Assembly: GCA_900542325.1 (NCBI GenBank)
Contig: UQMY01000034.1
Coordinates: 1 to 24,717, forward strand
DNA: 24,717 nucleotides
Source of the DNA: an uncultured Collinsella sp.
Lineage (GTDB): Bacteria; Actinomycetota; Coriobacteriia; Coriobacteriales; Coriobacteriaceae
Direction: 5' to 3'
Under the pieces are notes generated by a model. That model was not told the DNA's origin and searched no databases. It saw only the letters and a list, made by a program, of their open reading frames with translations. Shown here one piece after another: positions 22,247 through 24,717 of this stretch (position 1 is the first letter of the stretch; each line of letters begins with the position of its first letter). The position numbers were made by a program, and so were the translations under genes.

Positions 22247-22548
22247 GGGGCGGCCCCCCGCACATAAGCCAGTCACCCCGGAAGCGGTTCGATCCGAAGC
22301 CGTTGAGGCGAACCTCAGGTCCCTTTTCTGCGAGCGCCCAGGGCGCCACACGCGTGCACAGACTGTCGGTTCGACGTAGAAGCCTCAGCCGTAGCAACGG
22401 ATTGCCCAGCGAGAGATCGCCACGGGCGGATATTAAACTGCAAAGACGAGCGTCGGTAAGACACGCCGAGGTCGCCGCGGACGGGTTGATATAGGGAGAG
22501 GGCCTGACCCCATATCGTTGGGGCCAGGCCCGATTTTGCCTCTTGACA
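22247..22548 (+). ncRNA. Right non-coding end of the IS, candidate guide RNA
   Basis: About 300 nt between the transposase stop and the right inverted repeat with no credible gene. Hairpins follow one another: CGGTTCG/CGAA-G-CCG (near 22285-22302), TGAGG-CGAA-CCTCA (22304-22317), GCGCC/GGCGC (near 22334-22346) and the strong GGGCCTG...CAGGCCC (22500-22531). The location matches where IS1111-group elements carry their guide RNA. RNA boundaries and guide loops cannot be fixed from one copy. Confidence 0.45.
22500..22531 (+). terminator. Strong hairpin near the right IS end
   Basis: GGGCCTG-A-CCCC (22500-22511) pairs with GGGG-C-CAGGCCC (22520-22531), with a single A-C mismatch. A short ATTTTG follows on the plus strand. 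It could end the transposase or guide transcript, or protect the element from outside transcription. Confidence 0.5.
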
Positions 22549-22563
22549 ATGTCCTGCTCATAT
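22549..22563. repeat. Right inverted repeat of the insertion sequence
   Basis: ATGTCCTGCTCATAT, the exact reverse complement of 21014-21028. A -35-like TTGACA (22543-22548) abuts it; in circular forms of related elements, joined ends can build a promoter. Confidence 0.8.
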
Positions 22564-22629
22564 TAAAAGGAATTGCCAGGTGCCTCTGCATCGGCCCAAC
22601 GAGCGTGGATTTTCGGACACCCATTCCAC

Positions 22630-22693
22630 GAGCGTGGATAATCTCCCGTTTTGAGCCCGTAAACAGGCCAAAAACGGGAGATTATCCACGTTC
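22630..22693. repeat. Dispersed palindrome, copy 1 (downstream of the thrE-like gene)
   Basis: A perfect 20-bp inverted repeat (22633-22652 with 22671-22690, arm CGTGGATAATCTCCC...) with an 18-nt loop. Three further pairs can be added outside. It begins about 30 nt past the stop of the thrE-like gene. A related copy stands at 24422-24485. A shorter direct repeat, ACGAGCGTGGAT, occurs at 22599-22610 and 22628-22639. No T-run follows, so it is not a standard terminator. Confidence 0.88.
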
Positions 22694-22724
22694 ATGTTTT
22701 GCGGATCAGTTTCATTTGCGCCAA

Positions 22725-24293
22725 TTAGCTGGTGTGGCGCCAGCGAGGGTCGGTGAGCGTACGCGCCACGCCCAGGCCAACGGGCAGAAACGCCACGATG
22801 AGCACTGCACGCACAAACCAGCCGAGCATATTGACCGTGTCGAAGGTGCACATGTAATACATCGAGCGATACAGATACAAGCCCGGCACCATAATGACAA
22901 TCGATGGCACCGTGAGGGCGATACGTGGGTAGGTGAGCTTGATTTCGGCTAAGCTCGCGAGCAGCCCCGATACCAGCGCGCCAATAAACGCTGCCGCCTC
23001 GGGAGGCATACCTACGCTCAGGCCCAGGAAGGGAAACAGCGCCGGCGCATCGACGAGCGTAAGGCGCAAGGTATTGGACACGGCGCCGATCAGCCCAGCT
23101 GCCGCGGCCATCTTTACCGGGCTGTTGAACATCACCGAGAAGCCGAATACGCCAACGAAGCTCATCACCACGCGCAGGAGCGTAAGGGCAAGCGGCGAAA
23201 GGCCGAGCGGGGCAAAATCATCCGGTGCCAGCCCCACACACTCTGCAACCATCCAGCCCACAAGGGTCGCCATCACAATAATCGACACGGCATACGAAAG
23301 ACGCTCAATGCCGCTTCGCATATCGAGCTTAGCGATGTCGAGGCCTGCCGTAATGAGGGGAAAGCCGGGAATCACAAAGAGCATGGCGCCGATATAGCCT
23401 TCTTGGTGCGACATTGCCCCCGGTACGACCTGGCCAAGGCCGAGCAATGCCAGCAGATACGAAACGCAAGCGAGCGCAACGCCAATCGTCAGCGCGCTAA
23501 ACTGGCCAAGACCCTGCTTGAGAATATGGGAGCGAGCAAAGTTGCCAACACCAGCGCCCACAAATGCACAGGCCATCTCGATAGGGCCGCCGCCGAGCAA
23601 AAAGACGAAGGCGCCGCAAGCACAGGCCGCCGCAAGGCCCTGTTGCCAGGAAGAGTAATCGGGCTTTGAGCTCTCAACGGTCTTGAGCATCTCGTGATAC
23701 TCGTGTACCGTGAAGCGACGACCATAGGTCTCGATTTCCTTGAGGAAACTCTCCATCATCCAAATGCGATGGGTATTGACTCCCGTTGTGGGCAGGCTGA
23801 CAACCTCGTTAAAGCAGTGGCCATCTTCGATGCAGGTGCACTCAAACGACAGAAGACTTAAGTCAACGTGGACGGTGACACCGAGTACGGCGGCGACGCG
23901 ATTCATGGTATCGCGCACGCGCCAGGCACCTGTTCCGCTTGCCAGCATAAGCATGCCGGTGCGGCAGATGATGGATGATTTATCAGTGAGCGGCGCATCG
24001 ACGGCAAGCTCATCGCCTGAAGTCACGATCTGGCGCCAGTCAGTTTTCATATGGAGCGCGCCGGCACGGACACCGTGGTGCATGGGGGCTCTCGAAAGCA
24101 ACGAGTCAAGGCGCGAAGGCTGTGGGGGCTCCACTGATTCACCCTCAACCTCATCAGCCTCTTCATCGACCAGATCAAAGGAATCAAGCGGCGCTGGCTC
24201 GCGACGGTCGATCAGCTCCTCGTCCTCATCATCAAAGTAATTGAACTGATCGAGCATGTCCTTTTCGATTGCGCGCTCGCTCGCATCGTCCAT
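22725..24293 (-). CDS. ThrE-family threonine/serine exporter
   Basis: A 522-residue membrane protein of the ThrE type, in which the two halves found separately in other bacteria (DUF1212 and DUF3815) are joined. Residues 1-65 are very acidic and probably disordered. A soluble part follows (about 105-215, from CRTGMLMLASGTGAWRVRDTMNRVAAVLGV). About ten transmembrane helices fill the rest, including GYIGAMLFVIPGFPLITAGLD and the last group from VKMAAAAGLIGAVSNTLRL. Characterised ThrE exports L-threonine and L-serine using the proton gradient; the substrate here is inferred. The start at 24293 follows GGGAGCACCGGG. Related palindromes flank the gene on both sides. Confidence 0.88.
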   Translation of the reverse strand: MDDASERAIEKDMLDQFNYFDDEDEELIDRREPAPLDSFDLVDEEADEVEGESVEPPQPSRLDSLLSRAPMHHGVRAGALHMKTDWRQIVTSGDELAVDAPLTDKSSIICRTGMLMLASGTGAWRVRDTMNRVAAVLGVTVHVDLSLLSFECTCIEDGHCFNEVVSLPTTGVNTHRIWMMESFLKEIETYGRRFTVHEYHEMLKTVESSKPDYSSWQQGLAAACACGAFVFLLGGGPIEMACAFVGAGVGNFARSHILKQGLGQFSALTIGVALACVSYLLALLGLGQVVPGAMSHQEGYIGAMLFVIPGFPLITAGLDIAKLDMRSGIERLSYAVSIIVMATLVGWMVAECVGLAPDDFAPLGLSPLALTLLRVVMSFVGVFGFSVMFNSPVKMAAAAGLIGAVSNTLRLTLVDAPALFPFLGLSVGMPPEAAAFIGALVSGLLASLAEIKLTYPRIALTVPSIVIMVPGLYLYRSMYYMCTFDTVNMLGWFVRAVLIVAFLPVGLGVARTLTDPRWRHTS

Positions 24294-24421
24294 CCCGGTG
24301 CTCCCTTCCTATCGACTAACCCCCATCCTAGGCAGCGACAGCTAAAGGAAACATAAAAGAGACGACTGTCATGCATGGAAGGCGCGACACAGCCAACGAG
24401 CCGATAAACCCTCGGCGAGAC
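24294..24421. other. Upstream region of the thrE-like gene
   Basis: About 130 bp that should contain the minus-strand promoter of the thrE-like gene. A ribosome site (GGGAG) is visible next to the start, but no clear -35/-10 pair or operator stands out, and no other gene is seen. Confidence 0.4.
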
Positions 24422-24485
24422 GAGAGTGGATAATCTCCCGTTTTGAGCCCGCATACGAGCCAAAAGTGGGAGATTATCCACTCTC
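24422..24485. repeat. Dispersed palindrome, copy 2 (upstream of the thrE-like gene)
   Basis: A 24-25 bp inverted repeat (24422-24445 with 24461-24485, arms GAGAGTGGATAATCTCCC...) with one mismatch/bulge. It shares the core TGGATAATCTCCCG and the loop start GAGCCCG with the copy at 22630-22693. At the base of the stem the copies differ on both arms in a way that keeps pairing (CGTGG/CCACG against GAGTGG/CCACTC). Confidence 0.88.
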
Positions 24486-24512
24486 ATTCTTCGAGCACTC
24501 ATTTAAGTACGT

Positions 24513-24551
24513 CCCCAATGAGTACCCCCAATGACTATTCCCCAATGACTA
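24513..24551. repeat. Short tandem repeat, three CCCCAATGASTA units
   Basis: CCCCAATGAGTA (24513-24524) is followed by CCCCAATGACTA at 24526-24537 and 24540-24551, a period of 13-14 bp. No gene is seen around it. Confidence 0.75.
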
Positions 24552-24573
24552 TTCCAATCGCTTGACAAGGAGT

Positions 24574-24613
24574 GTCCCCAAGTGCCGGCAGAAAAGGAAC
24601 GTCCCTAAGTGCC
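24574..24613. repeat. REP-like direct repeat GTCCCYAAGTGCC
   Basis: Two copies, GTCCCCAAGTGCC (24574-24586) and GTCCCTAAGTGCC (24601-24613), 27 bp apart in the same orientation. The motif resembles repeats I associate with REP-type tyrosine transposases (IS200-like), but no such gene is in the window. The rest of 24552-24679 shows no gene. Confidence 0.55.
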
Positions 24614-24679
24614 AACCAGGGCAACACCGCAGATAGAGGACGGACAGCGAGCGACGTCCAGAGCGAACAAGTTGGCATG

Positions 24680-24717
24680 AAAAAGGCAAGGCATAGACCT
24701 TCTGGTCATGCCTTGCC
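24680..24717 (-). terminator. Intrinsic terminator at the window edge
   Basis: GGCAAGGCAT-A-GACC (24685-24699) pairs with GGTC-ATGCCTTGCC (24704-24717) around a four-base loop. On the minus strand it is followed by five T residues (24680-24684). It should end a minus-strand transcript that begins beyond the window. Its stem core is nearly identical to the inner hairpin at 2035-2057. Confidence 0.82.

Larger units (their letters stand above)
21014..22563 (+). mobile_element. IS110-superfamily insertion sequence, IS1111-like layout
   Basis: A 1.55-kb unit bounded by a perfect 15-bp inverted repeat: ATATGAGCAGGACAT at 21014-21028 and its reverse complement at 22549-22563. It holds one DEDD-type transposase gene. 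About 105 bp precede the gene and about 317 bp follow it. Inverted repeats (often slightly internal to the true ends) and a long right non-coding region are described for the IS1111 group, so the exact termini may lie a few bases outside. No target-site duplication is seen, as usual for the superfamily. Composition is much more GC-rich than the peptide operon, and arginine is mostly AGG, unlike neighbouring genes. It separates clpC from the thrE-like gene. Confidence 0.8.

Noticed and set aside
20960..22351. Minus-strand open frame of 463 codons across the insertion sequence
   Set aside because: Pro/Gly/Arg-rich shadow of the transposase, crossing the left inverted repeat; no motif.
22247..22548. 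Small genes in the right end of the insertion sequence
   Set aside because: Frames are short, lack ribosome sites and resemble no protein; a structured non-coding role fits better.
1..24717. CRISPR array
   Set aside because: No set of regularly spaced identical repeats with unique spacers was found; the only tandem repeats are the short units at 24513-24613.

Overview
The window reads as a piece of a GC-rich bacterial chromosome, most likely from a gut coriobacterium of the Collinsella type. This placement is inferred from overall composition, codon use, the proteins and the dispersed palindromes, not from a marker-gene comparison. Housekeeping genes alternate with accessory modules, and almost everything is on the minus strand. 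The exceptions are mntP, hipBA and an IS110-superfamily transposase.

Left part (1-5957): a tRNA-Thr(UGU) with its own promoter and terminator, then a minus-strand cluster transcribed disA-ispD-ispF-cysS-rlmB-yacP/rae1. The genes overlap or nearly touch (TAATG at disA/ispD, an 11-nt overlap at ispD/ispF, 3-nt gaps at ispF/cysS and rlmB/yacP). The exception is the cysS-rlmB junction. It is filled by two tandem elements of about 102 nt with the same secondary-structure plan and short conserved loop blocks, but different, fully compensated stems. I cannot assign them to a known RNA family.

Middle part (5958-11410): a manganese-responsive yybP-ykoY-type riboswitch with a terminator precedes the Mn exporter gene mntP. 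A hipBA module follows with three evenly spaced operator copies. Then come a convergent M20 dipeptidase gene (pepD) and a RelB/DinJ-PIN toxin-antitoxin pair with a palindromic operator.

Accessory island (about 11480-18160): a compact, visibly more A/T-rich minus-strand module that looks like a ribosomally made, radical-SAM-modified peptide system. In transcription order it has a DUF2975-type membrane protein with an XRE regulator, a terminator, a promoter overlapped by a perfect palindrome, and a 36-residue Cys/Gly-rich peptide gene. An attenuator-like terminator follows, then an ABC ATPase, two ABC permeases, a radical SAM/SPASM maturase and a fused ABC exporter. This is the best candidate for an undescribed system.

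Right part (18171-24717): clpC; an IS110-superfamily element bounded by 15-bp inverted repeats, with long structured non-coding ends; a ThrE-type amino-acid exporter gene flanked on both sides by members of one dispersed palindrome family; short REP-like repeats; and a terminator at the window edge whose stem shares sequence with one of the structured elements near cysS.
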